A stretch of DNA of 39,495 nucleotides from Akkermansiaceae bacterium UBA5688 (GCA_002420315.1 DIHU01000134.1:1-39495), one strand, 5' to 3'. Positions 27,140 to 36,524 are shown, counted from the first letter of the stretch. Notes: a model not told the origin generated them from the letters alone. Program-made: numbers and translations.

Positions 27140-28087
27140 CTATCCTATTTTAATCTTTTTGATTTCCCCGACCTTCTCTTTTGCGAGTTCTAACGCAGGA
27201 TAAGGTTTGTCTTCGATCATGAGCTGGTCAATTTGAAGCCATTTGTTTGGTGTCATGTACACTAATTTCCCATCGCATTCGTAGGGCGTATTCAACTTGA
27301 AATTACGGGATGTTGTGGGCTCATCAATTGCTTGGCATTCATAAATTGGGAAATGATTACCGTTAAGAACGATGTATGACTTGAACGGCTTCACCAAATG
27401 CCTGTTTACTAACAACTGAGCGTGTTGTCTGAAATCGAGTTCAAAATCTTTTTCATGGGGGACATAGTTGTAAGTGTATTGGCTCTTGTCCTGAGGGGTT
27501 CTGGGTATGGTGTTGGTCTCAATATCATCGAGCAGCTGCTTGATCATAGGCTCATCATTTTTCCAGATCCGATCATAGAGTGTATCGACCGTGTCGCCAT
27601 CTTCTACTGGCACATACGACTTATAAGCGATTTCACCGGTATCCAATCCAGAGTCCATGAAGTGGACGGCCATACCTGATTTCTCATCACCATACCAGAT
27701 TGTCCAGAAGCCTGGATGTCTACCGCAGTGACGGGGCAGGAGGGATGTGTGGAAGTTCACAACGCCCATAGGGGGGATGTTGAGAAATTCGTCTGGTAAG
27801 AAGAATTGATACCCTATGACAACAATGACATCAGGTGCCCATTTACGCACTTGATCCATAATCCCATCATCTTTGGGCTTCCCACAAATAATTGGGATGT
27901 CTTGTTCTTCAGCGATCACATGGATGGGTTTGCTCGAGCTACCTCCTGATGTCGTCGTCGTGATCCCTTCGGTGGGTGATTCTAATATCCCGACAACATT
28001 GGCATCATTATTAACAAAATACTCCATGTGAATCGAAGTGAGCTCCCACGTACGAGTACCAATAATGACAATGCGTTTATTTCTCAT
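27140..28087 (-). CDS. Formyltransferase (methionyl-tRNA/sugar N-formyltransferase superfamily), acceptor unknown
   Basis: The 315-residue product has the folate-dependent formyltransferase N-domain. The catalytic set is Asn111-x-His113 (NFHTSLLP) with Asp149 in DSGLDTGEI; the loop after SLLP reads RHCGRHPGFW, unlike the RGA/GPxP of ordinary Met-tRNA formyltransferase. A C-terminal part of about 110 residues does not look like the usual tRNA-binding domain. It should transfer a formyl group from 10-formyltetrahydrofolate, most likely to an amino-sugar or other amine. No sugar-nucleotide synthesis gene sits beside it, so the acceptor is open. It lies 161 bases after the DUF1080 gene and 61 bases before the esterase gene; co-transcription is possible. 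Confidence 0.8.
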   Translation of the reverse strand: MRNKRIVIIGTRTWELTSIHMEYFVNNDANVVGILESPTEGITTTTSGGSSSKPIHVIAEEQDIPIICGKPKDDGIMDQVRKWAPDVIVVIGYQFFLPDEFLNIPPMGVVNFHTSLLPRHCGRHPGFWTIWYGDEKSGMAVHFMDSGLDTGEIAYKSYVPVEDGDTVDTLYDRIWKNDEPMIKQLLDDIETNTIPRTPQDKSQYTYNYVPHEKDFELDFRQHAQLLVNRHLVKPFKSYIVLNGNHFPIYECQAIDEPTTSRNFKLNTPYECDGKLVYMTPNKWLQIDQLMIEDKPYPALELAKEKVGEIKKIKIG

Positions 28088-28248
28088 AAATTGTTAGGAA
28101 TTTTTTACTAGGAAGGGGGGGCGTCGCTGTTGGACAGACCGGGTGAGGAAGGAGGAAAGACAGGCCGGGGCAAAAATAAGATAAAGAGGGAGTGGATCAA
28201 GCCTTTAGAGGTGTCCGGTATACTGAGAAGGAATGAGACGGAAAAAGC

Positions 28249-29433
28249 TTAGGGAAGTTCTTTGATGCGGACGTTCCGGTACCAGATCCGTTTTGCTTCA
28301 TCTTGGAAGCTAATATATCCTTCATCTGGGCGATCTTTCATCGCGGATTGGCTTAAGTCGAGATCTTGGATAAGGTCCCCGTTAAGAATGACCATAAGTT
28401 GACTGCCGTCTAATGTAATCGTGTAGCGGTTCCACTCTCCGGCTGGCTTCACTGCCATTTTTTTGGGAGCAGATGTTCGGATCACTCCCCCACAATCGTG
28501 GTGCCCAAATTTCTTTTTCCCGTGGGTGTCGAGAATCTGAACTTCAAAACCATTGTCGACGTGATTTTTCAGATCGCCAATCCGCATGAAGACTCCGGAG
28601 TTCCCCTTTTTGTTGAACTTAAATTCGAGATCGAGAACAAAGTTTTTGTACCTACGTTTTGTCGTAAGGTAATCGGGATAGCGCTGCCACCCACTTTCAC
28701 CGGGGCGAGGTTTTAAGGTGATGACGTTGTCTTTTTCGACAACCCAGTTTCCATTGGTTTGCCATCCGGTGAGGTCTTTCCCATTAAACAATTCTACAAA
28801 GCCATCTTCTTCGTTCAGTTCAGTGATTTGAATGTCTTTGTATTCGACGTGCATATTTTGTCCCCCATGGAGCTGGAGGCCAAAGTGGCCCTTGAGCCGG
28901 CCTTTGTCCTTAGTCAATTTAGCCGAAAGGACGTTGTTAATTTTGACTTCGATATCGCGGCCAATCGCGCGGAGCTCAAGGGTCGTCCATTCCCCGGCCT
29001 TGTAGCCTCGTTTTTTCACAGCTTCGGGATCGGGTTTTTGTACCCAAGCTCGTCCGCCTGTTTCGTAAAGGCCTCCAGTTTCCTGAGATGTGTCGATCTC
29101 AACTTGGAAGCCGTTGACGCTTACGTTGGTTTCGACACGGTCTGAACGGAAATAAAACCCACTGTCTCCCGATAGAACCCGGAACTTTGCGGTTACCACA
29201 AAGTCAGAGTATTGCTTAGCGGACAAAAGCATTCCATGGCGTTTTTCGCTCTTGGGGCTCCGGCCAACGATCGCTCCATTTTCAACAGACCAAGCCCCTC
29301 CAGGTAGCGCAGTCCAACCTTGCAGGGATTTGCCGTTAAAAAGAGGCGTTGGTTTAAGATCTGTGCCTTCTGCGGCAAACGTGAATTTTGTCAAGATGAG
29401 ACCGGAGAGAAGCCACTGGTTTAAGACTTTCAT
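28249..29433 (-). CDS. Secreted tandem DUF1080 (3-keto-disaccharide hydrolase-like) protein
   Basis: From ATG 29433 the product is 394 residues. The in-frame ATG at 29484 is rejected because AAGGAG precedes 29433 and the signal peptide begins there. After the signal (1-22) come two DUF1080 domains. They open with LFNGKSLQGW at 31-40 and LFNGKDLTGW at 215-224, and each carries its own W-x-V-E/K-x-G/D-N-x-I beta segment. DUF1080 is a laminin-G-like jelly roll found in glycoside-hydrolase-like and 3-keto-glycoside hydrolase proteins of PVC bacteria. It may bind or cleave glycosides; a keto-sugar route would match the nearby exported dehydrogenases (inference). It heads the minus-strand run and diverges from the CE15 gene. 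Confidence 0.9.
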   Translation of the reverse strand: MKVLNQWLLSGLILTKFTFAAEGTDLKPTPLFNGKSLQGWTALPGGAWSVENGAIVGRSPKSEKRHGMLLSAKQYSDFVVTAKFRVLSGDSGFYFRSDRVETNVSVNGFQVEIDTSQETGGLYETGGRAWVQKPDPEAVKKRGYKAGEWTTLELRAIGRDIEVKINNVLSAKLTKDKGRLKGHFGLQLHGGQNMHVEYKDIQITELNEEDGFVELFNGKDLTGWQTNGNWVVEKDNVITLKPRPGESGWQRYPDYLTTKRRYKNFVLDLEFKFNKKGNSGVFMRIGDLKNHVDNGFEVQILDTHGKKKFGHHDCGGVIRTSAPKKMAVKPAGEWNRYTITLDGSQLMVILNGDLIQDLDLSQSAMKDRPDEGYISFQDEAKRIWYRNVRIKELP

Positions 29434-29444
29434 GGAGTTGCTTA

Positions 29445-29450
29445 CTCCTT
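29445..29450 (-). promoter_or_regulatory. Ribosome-binding site for the DUF1080 gene
   Basis: On the minus strand AAGGAG ends eleven bases before ATG 29433. It supports this start over the in-frame ATG 51 bases upstream. Confidence 0.55.
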
Positions 29451-29620
29451 TCGAGAGGGCATTTCTGTCAACAGGATTAATCATTTTTCAGGTTAAACTG
29501 TTGAGCGCTTCATTTTTGGGAATCAAAAAAGGGAATTGCCGAGATTTGGATCGAATAGAGCCCCCCATCTTAAATCTAATTAACAATGGTGCCTTTTATC
29601 AGAAATCGTAGGGTGGGGGA

Positions 29621-30931
29621 ATGATACCTCCGATTAAGTCACTTGAAGGGAACCTAGGCATTAGGCTCTTTGTCGGCCTTTTTCTCTTCTCAATTCTAAA
29701 TGGCGCAGAGCCAGCCGATACGAACTACCTTGAGGAAAAAGTGCCTAAATACCGGCTCCCTAAATTATTAAAGTCTGACCTAAAGAGGGCTGAAACCGTA
29801 ACAGAATGGTATGAAAAACGACGTCCTGAGCTTCAAACTCTTCTTGAGACTCATATCTACGGGAAAACGCCTACTAGAGATCTTGGCCCTTTTCAAACTC
29901 GGATTATTGATATCGATCCGCAAGCGCTAAATGGAAGGGCCACACGAAAGCAGATTTCAATTACGATTGATGATAAGCTTCAATTGTCGATTGACCTTCT
30001 TGTCTACCTTCCTAACCAAGCAGAAGAACAAGTCCCCTGTTTTATGGGCCTCAATTTTTACGGTAATCAGACCGTCCATGCTGACCCAAAGATTCGAATT
30101 AATCCTCGATGGATGGCTGGAAAGTCTGAAATCGGAATTAAGAATAATCGAGCGACTGAAGCTACTAGAGGTGTCTACCACGAACGTTGGCAAATCGAAC
30201 GACTCATAAAGAGGGGCTATGCTGTTGCTACCGCTTATTGTGGAGACATTGACCCAGATAATTATCAACATGATTTTTCTGATGGCATTCATCCGCTCTT
30301 TTACCGCGACAATCAATCCAAACCTGATCCGGGTGAATGGGGAACTATTGGCGCTTGGGCATGGGGTCTCTCGCGGATCCTTGACTACATCATTGAATCT
30401 GAATCGGCTATTAATGCAAAACAGGTTGCGGTCATTGGGCATTCTCGTCTCGGCAAAACTGCCCTTTGGGCAGGTGCTCAGGATCAGCGTTTTGGCCTTG
30501 TGATTAGCAATAATTCAGGATGTGGAGGAGCTGCTCTTTATCGCCGCGAGTTTGGTGAGCGAATTCACCACATGATCAAACCTGTCGGCTATTGGTTCTG
30601 TGGTAATCACGCGAATTTCTCTCATCGGGAACAAGAACTCCCAGCCGATCAACACATGCTCTTAGCACTCGTGGCCCCTCGTCCTCTCTACGTCGCGAGC
30701 GCCACTGAGGATCAGTGGGCCGATCCCAAGGGAGAGTTTCTCGCCGCGCTCGCTGCTTCTCCTGTCTATGAACTTTTGGGAAAGACTGGCTTGCCAAGCC
30801 CACAAATACCGGAACCCAATACCCCAGTTCAAGGCACTATCGGCTACCATCTTCGTAATGGGGCACATGCAGTCACAGCTTATGATTGGGAACAATACTT
30901 GTCTTTTGCCGACCGCCATTTTAAGCGCTAG
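29621..30931 (+). CDS. Secreted CE15 4-O-methyl-glucuronoyl methylesterase-like enzyme
   Basis: The 436-residue product has a signal peptide (about 1-29, ending NGAEP). It fits bacterial carbohydrate esterase family 15, which cleaves esters between glucuronic acid on glycans and alcohols such as lignin. The nucleophile Ser275 sits in G-H-S-R-L-G-K (273-279). His416 is in NGAHAVTAYDW. An acidic partner is available in ATEDQWADP (Glu363 or Asp367), the alternative position seen in bacterial members, and Glu310 follows the NNSGCGGAAL block. Length is typical. A G-rich run abuts the ATG too closely to be a good Shine-Dalgarno. In this neighbourhood an algal uronate ester is as likely a substrate as lignin-carbohydrate (inference). 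Confidence 0.9.
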   Translation: MIPPIKSLEGNLGIRLFVGLFLFSILNGAEPADTNYLEEKVPKYRLPKLLKSDLKRAETVTEWYEKRRPELQTLLETHIYGKTPTRDLGPFQTRIIDIDPQALNGRATRKQISITIDDKLQLSIDLLVYLPNQAEEQVPCFMGLNFYGNQTVHADPKIRINPRWMAGKSEIGIKNNRATEATRGVYHERWQIERLIKRGYAVATAYCGDIDPDNYQHDFSDGIHPLFYRDNQSKPDPGEWGTIGAWAWGLSRILDYIIESESAINAKQVAVIGHSRLGKTALWAGAQDQRFGLVISNNSGCGGAALYRREFGERIHHMIKPVGYWFCGNHANFSHREQELPADQHMLLALVAPRPLYVASATEDQWADPKGEFLAALAASPVYELLGKTGLPSPQIPEPNTPVQGTIGYHLRNGAHAVTAYDWEQYLSFADRHFKR

Positions 30932-31004
30932 ACTTCTCGCCTAGGGTTGCTGGAATTTGCTTTTGGTCTCAAGGAGGTTTATACGTAATTCTTTGGAATA
31001 ATTA

Positions 31005-34000
31005 ATGAAACGAGTGCGAGTGATCTGTATCGGAATGCCTGTTCTATTGGTTTTTCTGGTGTGGTTGAGTCGGCGTCCCGTGGAGTCTCGATATGAGGAG
31101 GCGGAAGCAGTGCAGCAGGTTCAAAAGGAGGAGCATTTTGAAACGATTGATGTTGTTTGGGAAGCACCAGAAGAGTTTCAGGAGTGGGTGAAAGCGTATC
31201 GTAATCGTGATATGCGGATGGATTTGGGTGAAGGCTTGATTCTTGCCCAAGAGCGAAGAGTGACAATGAAACGCTTAATTGTCACTAATCCGGAGGAGGC
31301 TTTGCGGATGGCGATTGCGGATGAGGATCGAGTGGGGCTTCCGGAGGAGATTATTGAGTTACTGGAGTTCTCGGTTTCTGATGTAGGAGAGTTCGAGCGT
31401 GTGGTGAGTTGTTACACTGGCGGGTTCGTTCGGCCGATTGGGGCGCCGGACGAGGAGTGCTTTGTGAAGATGGATGAAAAGCGCTATCGAGCATTTACTT
31501 ATGGCCGCCGGGCTGAGTTGCAGACTAAAGATCGGATTTCGGTGCATGGGATTTCCATCGATGATGTGATGGCGGTTTCACCCGATCCAGTTTTACGAAA
31601 GGGATTACTGGCTGAGTCTTTTGGTAAGCAAAGACAGTTTGCGAGTGAAGAGGAGCTTGATTCTTATATCGCAATGACGCTGGCGGATGAAGATACTCCG
31701 GGTCCAGCGGTTGTTCGAGGTAGTGAATCTTTAATAGCAGAAAGCACATGGACGGAGGGGAACAAGAGAATCCTTTATTTACGAGTGCGCTTTGCGGATC
31801 AGGATTCAGCGTATGAGCCGGTTTCTCTAGCAACGGCACAGAGTCATCAGGACGACGTTGCTGAGCATTACCGTATTGCGTCGTATGGAAAACTGAATGT
31901 CATTACGGTTTTTCCAGACGTCATCACTTTGGCAGAAAACAAGTCAGGGTATGTCGGGCAGGGACTTGGTAAGATGATGGACGAGGCCCGCGATGCTGCG
32001 ATTATTCTTGGGCAGTCAAAGGGGCTGGACTGGGACTATAGGAATTATGATTTCTACACCATTATTTCGGATGGCGGAATTGGTGGTTATGCCGGAATAG
32101 CGCAGGTGGGTGGAAGAAAAAGTCACCATCAGAAGGGCTACACTTCCTTGCGGACGTCGGGCCACGAATTTGGGCATAACTTGGGTTTGTCGCATGCTTA
32201 CTATAACTATACGAGCGACTTGAGTCCGCGTGGATCGACTCCGAGCAATGGGGCCGGCTTGATAGAGTATGGACATCGGTTTAGTCTGATGAGCGCCCAA
32301 AATGGAAGTGATATGAGTAATCCGGCTTTGCCGCACTTCACGGCGCACGAAAAGTGGCGCTTGGACTGGGTCACTGACAGCGATATTGTTGATATTACCA
32401 CGGGTGATCAGTCGGGGACATATCGACTTTTTCAAAACGATCATCAAGACGTCACGGGACTTCGGGCGATTCGGATTCCGTCAGGGGGATTATATTCGAA
32501 ATATTGGTTGAGCTATCGCACAGCTTGGCGCCGGCCAAATCGAAATTCTGATAATGATTTTTTGTTGAATGGGATTCTATTTAATTGGTCAGGTAGTGGT
32601 GGAGGGACAAGCACCTTGTTGGACATGACACCCTACTCCGATGAAGGGTCGAAAGGAAGTGGTTCGACGGCTCGAGATAATAGTGATAAATGGGATGCTC
32701 CTCTCATAATAGGGCGGACTTACACCGATTCGGAAAGTAATGTTAGCGTTACCCCGATCGCACGTGGTGGAACAGGACCCAATGAGTATATTGATGTGCA
32801 CATCCATCTGGCGACAGGAACCGAAGTTTCTCTTTTGACCGAAAACGACGCCTGCACCGCTATTGTTCCCGATTCCCAGACTGCAACGGGAACGGACTGG
32901 ACGGCACTGGACTTCGATGACAGTGCATGGCCTTTCTCGGGATTGTTGGGAGTGGGCTACGATACTAATTCCAATTACCTCCCTTATTTGGGGGTAGATG
33001 TAAGATCGTCGATGAGAAACAACAGCGAGTCCTGTTACATTCGTGTTCCGTTTGCCATTAATGGAGGACTTGATCTGGCGGATATTTCCGCGCTGAAACT
33101 TCGGATGCGATATGACGATGGTTTTGTGGCTTATTTGAATGGAGTGAAAATTGCTGAGGATAATGCTCCGGGCTTTCCAGAATGGGATTCGGGTGCAACG
33201 GGAAACCGCAGGGACAGTCTGGCGGAAGATTATCAAGAATTCATTGTCGACCTGGGGCTGGAGGCTCTTGTGCCAGGTGAGAATGTCCTTGCGATTCATG
33301 GTCTGAATAACGGCTCGGGGAGTTCGGACTTTTTAATTCAGCCAAAATTGTCAGCGGTTTTGGAACGAGGAGCCAACCATCCCCCGACGGTTTCTCTTAC
33401 GGCGAATACTTTGGCTGTGCCGGTGGGCCAGGATATCGTTTTTACGGCGAGTGGAAGTGACCCGGATGGTGACACGCTGGCGTATGCGTGGGATTACGAT
33501 ATCGAAAATGAATTTGCACCGGAAGGTATGAATCAGGCGGAGGCGGTTCGTCGATGGACCAGCGAGGGATGGTATGCGGTGACGGTGACATGTTCGGATC
33601 ACAAAGGGGGTATCTCTAGAGATCGGGTATTAGTTAAAGTGGGAAACCCTTCCAGTAACGGAGTGGTGAGTGGCCGTGTTTTGCAAGGCGGCCTGCCAGT
33701 GGTGGGAGCGCGGGTCTTCGTGGAAGAATCGGGTCAACAGTCAATCACGATGGAGGACGGAACGTATCTTTTGGCGGGTCTTTCGACTGCGTCGCAAATA
33801 ACAATTAAGGCGATGGAAGATGGGGAGGTCTTTCAATCATCGATGGTAATGCCTGTCACGCCTCGACCGGCTCTCGAAGGGTTAGATTTTTGGGGTCACT
33901 TGTCAGTGGTTCCTCGAGCGCCTGCGCAAGTATTGACGGTGACGCCTAGTGATACTTCGGCTGACATCACGACCCCTATACAGCTTACAGCACAAGTTTG

Positions 34001-36236
34001 GAATAATACTCAAGCTCAGGAAATTTTTGTGCCATTGGGCGACACTTGGAAGTATCTTGATACTGGGGAGGATCCAGGAAGGAGTTGGATAGATGCGAGT
34101 TTTGATGATTCTACTTGGGCGTCTGGCGTGGCCGAGTTGGGTTACGGTGACAGCCAGGCTACGGTGGTGAGTTATGGTTCGGATGCTTCGAACAAGCACA
34201 TTACGACTTGGTTTCGTCGGAGGTTTTCGGCGACGGATGTGAGCGAAGTGTCACGATTGAAGTTGTCGGTGAAGCGAGATGATGGCGTGCGGGTCTTCTT
34301 GAATGGCTCTGAGATTGCTCGTGATAATTTAACTTTGGGGACCGTGAGTTCCGAGACTGAAGCGTGGAATGATATATCATCGACCTATGAGGGAATTCTG
34401 ATTCAGTTTGCAGTTGACCCGGAATTGTTGGTGGAGGGAGAGAATATTATTGCGGCGGAGGTTCATCAAGAAGACGCCACGAGTAGTGATTTGAGCTTCG
34501 ATCTCGAATTGAGTGGGTCGCGTAATCTTGGTGAAGCGACGCCAACTTGGTCTGTGGCTCCAGTAGGTGCCAATGTTTCTCTCGACGGTGAGTTTAGCGC
34601 CAGCCTTCCTGGAACTTATACTGTGACAGCAGTTTCTGATGGGGTGGAGGCTACGGCGTTGATTTCGATTGCTTCGGATAATGCAGTTTCCATTGAAGCT
34701 CTTGACGGTTTTCTCTGGGAGAATGGCACTGCGACTTCCACTGTTAAAGTTACGCGGGTTGGTTCGATAGAAGAGGCTCTTGAGGTCTCTTTGGCAGTGA
34801 GCGGTGATGCAAGCAGCGGGGTCGACTTTTTAGGAGTACCCGAGAGTGTGATCATACCAGCAGGGCAGGCGAGTATAGATTTTGAGGTTTCAATGATTGA
34901 TGATTCGATACGTGAAGGACGCGAGGCAATTTTTGTAATACCGGTCGCAACGGACTTGTTTGCTTTGGGATCGGAAGGAGTCGCTTCGATCACGATCATT
35001 GACGATGAATTAGCGGTAATTGAAGTTCCTGATGCAGGTCTTGATGTGACAGTTGCCGTTAATACGAAGACAAATTTAGCTGGGCTGATTCAATCGCGGC
35101 AACAATTTGTGGTACCGGGAGATTACTGGAAGTTCGATGATCAGGGCTTTGCACCGCCGATTGGCTGGGAAGGTTTGCCGTATTTTGACAAAGATTGGCA
35201 GGTCGGATTAGCGAAGTTTGGTTATGGTGACAACGATGAGACAACTACGGTTAGTTATGGTGGAATAGATAATCAAAAACAGATCACAACTTATTTTCGC
35301 CGGAGATTTTATCTCAGTGATCCGTCTGATTATTCCGCACTTACCATAAGTCTCTTGGTTGATGATGGGGCAGTGATTTATCTGAACGGGAATGAAGTAG
35401 AGCGCATCAATATTGATCCTGGAATAGTTACCTATTCCACTCCAGCTCAGGAGGCGGTTGGAGGAGATGACGAAAAAACTTTTTTCGATTGGGTTCTCGA
35501 TCCGGCGGACCTCGTAGCCGGGGAAAATGTGATTGCAGTGGAAGTTCATCAACGATCGCAGACGAGTTCAGACCTAGGGTTTGATTTGACTTTGGATGGA
35601 ACGCTTGCGAATGGGCTCTCTTTGGGTCGTGTGAAGTGGACGAGGAAATCTGGCCCGGGGATGGTAACTTTTGGAGATGATGCTAGTCTAAGCTCATCGG
35701 TGCTTTTTGATCAGGTAGGGACTCATGTCTTAAGCCTCGAAATAGAAGGTGGCGAGGCTGATGAAGTCGTTGTCTTTGTCGAAGCGGTGCAAGGTTATGC
35801 TCAATGGATTTCAGCTTATTCTCCCATTGATGAGGCGCCGCTGGCAGATCCGGACTTCGATGGAGTTTGTAATCTCATGGAATATGCCACCGGAGGTAAT
35901 CCTAAAAAAGTAGGAGATTCCGCTATTTCGACCCTCGTTGAAGACCCGACCAGTCCGGGAGACCTTTTGTTTACCTACCGCCGTTTGCGCGGCATTAATC
36001 TAGGAGATGCCTCAGGAGAAACTGGGAATGGGTATTCGGTCTATGGGCTCAATTATACGGTGCAAGCATCCAATAATCTTACCCCGTGGTCTTCGACGGC
36101 TGCTTCCTTGGCGATGCAAGTCGAAGGAGCGCCAGTCGATAATGGAGATGGAACAGAATCGGTAATGGTTCGTCTCACGCCACCTTCTACTTCGAACTCT
36201 GATTGGTTTGTCCGATTACGGGTAGAAGAGGAGTAA
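31005..36236 (+). CDS. Giant secreted metzincin-type (M11-like) metalloprotease with adhesion-type modules
   Basis: The 1743-residue product begins with a signal/anchor (1-22). A pro-region of about 50-240 is followed by a zinc protease domain with H-E-F-G-H-N-L-G-L-S-H at 387-397, the metzincin HExxHxxGxxH motif, closest by eye to gametolysin (M11). Then come galactose-binding-like repeats at about 608-785, 1007-1172 and 1368-1533. Between them lie a PKD domain (793-880), a carboxypeptidase-regulatory-like fold (885-955) and a Calx-beta domain (1227-1336). Residues 1596-1743 match the C-terminal region of many exported verrucomicrobial proteins (ADPDFDGVCNLMEYATGGNP ... FVRLRVEEE). A strong AAGGAGG occurs at 30971-30977 but 27 bases before ATG 31005, with an in-frame stop between, so it cannot serve directly. 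Likely role: cell-surface or secreted proteolysis. Confidence 0.88.
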   Translation: MKRVRVICIGMPVLLVFLVWLSRRPVESRYEEAEAVQQVQKEEHFETIDVVWEAPEEFQEWVKAYRNRDMRMDLGEGLILAQERRVTMKRLIVTNPEEALRMAIADEDRVGLPEEIIELLEFSVSDVGEFERVVSCYTGGFVRPIGAPDEECFVKMDEKRYRAFTYGRRAELQTKDRISVHGISIDDVMAVSPDPVLRKGLLAESFGKQRQFASEEELDSYIAMTLADEDTPGPAVVRGSESLIAESTWTEGNKRILYLRVRFADQDSAYEPVSLATAQSHQDDVAEHYRIASYGKLNVITVFPDVITLAENKSGYVGQGLGKMMDEARDAAIILGQSKGLDWDYRNYDFYTIISDGGIGGYAGIAQVGGRKSHHQKGYTSLRTSGHEFGHNLGLSHAYYNYTSDLSPRGSTPSNGAGLIEYGHRFSLMSAQNGSDMSNPALPHFTAHEKWRLDWVTDSDIVDITTGDQSGTYRLFQNDHQDVTGLRAIRIPSGGLYSKYWLSYRTAWRRPNRNSDNDFLLNGILFNWSGSGGGTSTLLDMTPYSDEGSKGSGSTARDNSDKWDAPLIIGRTYTDSESNVSVTPIARGGTGPNEYIDVHIHLATGTEVSLLTENDACTAIVPDSQTATGTDWTALDFDDSAWPFSGLLGVGYDTNSNYLPYLGVDVRSSMRNNSESCYIRVPFAINGGLDLADISALKLRMRYDDGFVAYLNGVKIAEDNAPGFPEWDSGATGNRRDSLAEDYQEFIVDLGLEALVPGENVLAIHGLNNGSGSSDFLIQPKLSAVLERGANHPPTVSLTANTLAVPVGQDIVFTASGSDPDGDTLAYAWDYDIENEFAPEGMNQAEAVRRWTSEGWYAVTVTCSDHKGGISRDRVLVKVGNPSSNGVVSGRVLQGGLPVVGARVFVEESGQQSITMEDGTYLLAGLSTASQITIKAMEDGEVFQSSMVMPVTPRPALEGLDFWGHLSVVPRAPAQVLTVTPSDTSADITTPIQLTAQVWNNTQAQEIFVPLGDTWKYLDTGEDPGRSWIDASFDDSTWASGVAELGYGDSQATVVSYGSDASNKHITTWFRRRFSATDVSEVSRLKLSVKRDDGVRVFLNGSEIARDNLTLGTVSSETEAWNDISSTYEGILIQFAVDPELLVEGENIIAAEVHQEDATSSDLSFDLELSGSRNLGEATPTWSVAPVGANVSLDGEFSASLPGTYTVTAVSDGVEATALISIASDNAVSIEALDGFLWENGTATSTVKVTRVGSIEEALEVSLAVSGDASSGVDFLGVPESVIIPAGQASIDFEVSMIDDSIREGREAIFVIPVATDLFALGSEGVASITIIDDELAVIEVPDAGLDVTVAVNTKTNLAGLIQSRQQFVVPGDYWKFDDQGFAPPIGWEGLPYFDKDWQVGLAKFGYGDNDETTTVSYGGIDNQKQITTYFRRRFYLSDPSDYSALTISLLVDDGAVIYLNGNEVERINIDPGIVTYSTPAQEAVGGDDEKTFFDWVLDPADLVAGENVIAVEVHQRSQTSSDLGFDLTLDGTLANGLSLGRVKWTRKSGPGMVTFGDDASLSSSVLFDQVGTHVLSLEIEGGEADEVVVFVEAVQGYAQWISAYSPIDEAPLADPDFDGVCNLMEYATGGNPKKVGDSAISTLVEDPTSPGDLLFTYRRLRGINLGDASGETGNGYSVYGLNYTVQASNNLTPWSSTAASLAMQVEGAPVDNGDGTESVMVRLTPPSTSNSDWFVRLRVEEE
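32826..35603 (+). repeat. Three diverged copies of a beta-sandwich module inside the protease gene
   Basis: Copies at about 32826-33359, 34023-34520 and 35106-35603 encode W-x(4-5)-DDS/DKDW, then LGYGD/FGYGD, FRRRF or a variant, a DDG-V-x-x-LNG core and a closing GEN-V/I-x-A-x-E/G-V/L-H. Copies 2 and 3 are much closer to each other (both have GYGD, VSYG, RRRF and EVHQ) than to copy 1, suggesting a later second duplication. Confidence 0.75.
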
Positions 36237-36258
36237 AATCGGGCATAAAATTCCAAGG

Positions 36259-36292
36259 CTAAATCTGGATTGGGAGGACTATTTAGTTTTTT
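36259..36292 (+). terminator. Possible rho-independent terminator of the protease gene
   Basis: CTAAAT and ATTTAG form a 6-base-pair stem with a 16-base loop, directly followed by six T residues, 22 bases after the stop codon. G-T and A-T pairs with the T-run can lengthen the stem to ten. The stem is AU-rich, so strength is doubtful. Confidence 0.4.
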
Positions 36293-36490
36293 GATCCCTG
36301 CTTTTTGGGTTGGCTCGTATCTTCCATCCACTTCAACGAGACAAGGAAGGCGTCGAGTTACCTGAGCCTCTCTTATCACGCTGTCGTTCCCACCCCAAGG
36401 GTTGAAACACCCGTGTTTTTAAGAACGTTACAACGTGAGGAAGTTGAGGATACGACAGGCGTTGGCGCATGGTAATCATTGTGAATGCTA

Positions 36491-36524
36491 GTGTTGTAAA
36501 AACAAAGATTGCATCCTACAACAC
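36491..36524. promoter_or_regulatory. 8-base inverted repeat upstream of the glycosyltransferase
   Basis: GTGTTGTA (36491-36498) and TACAACAC (36517-36524) are perfect arms around an 18-base loop, 57 bases before the glycosyltransferase ATG. A related arm, TTACAAC, lies at 36428-36434. It could be an operator or a leader hairpin. Confidence 0.35.
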
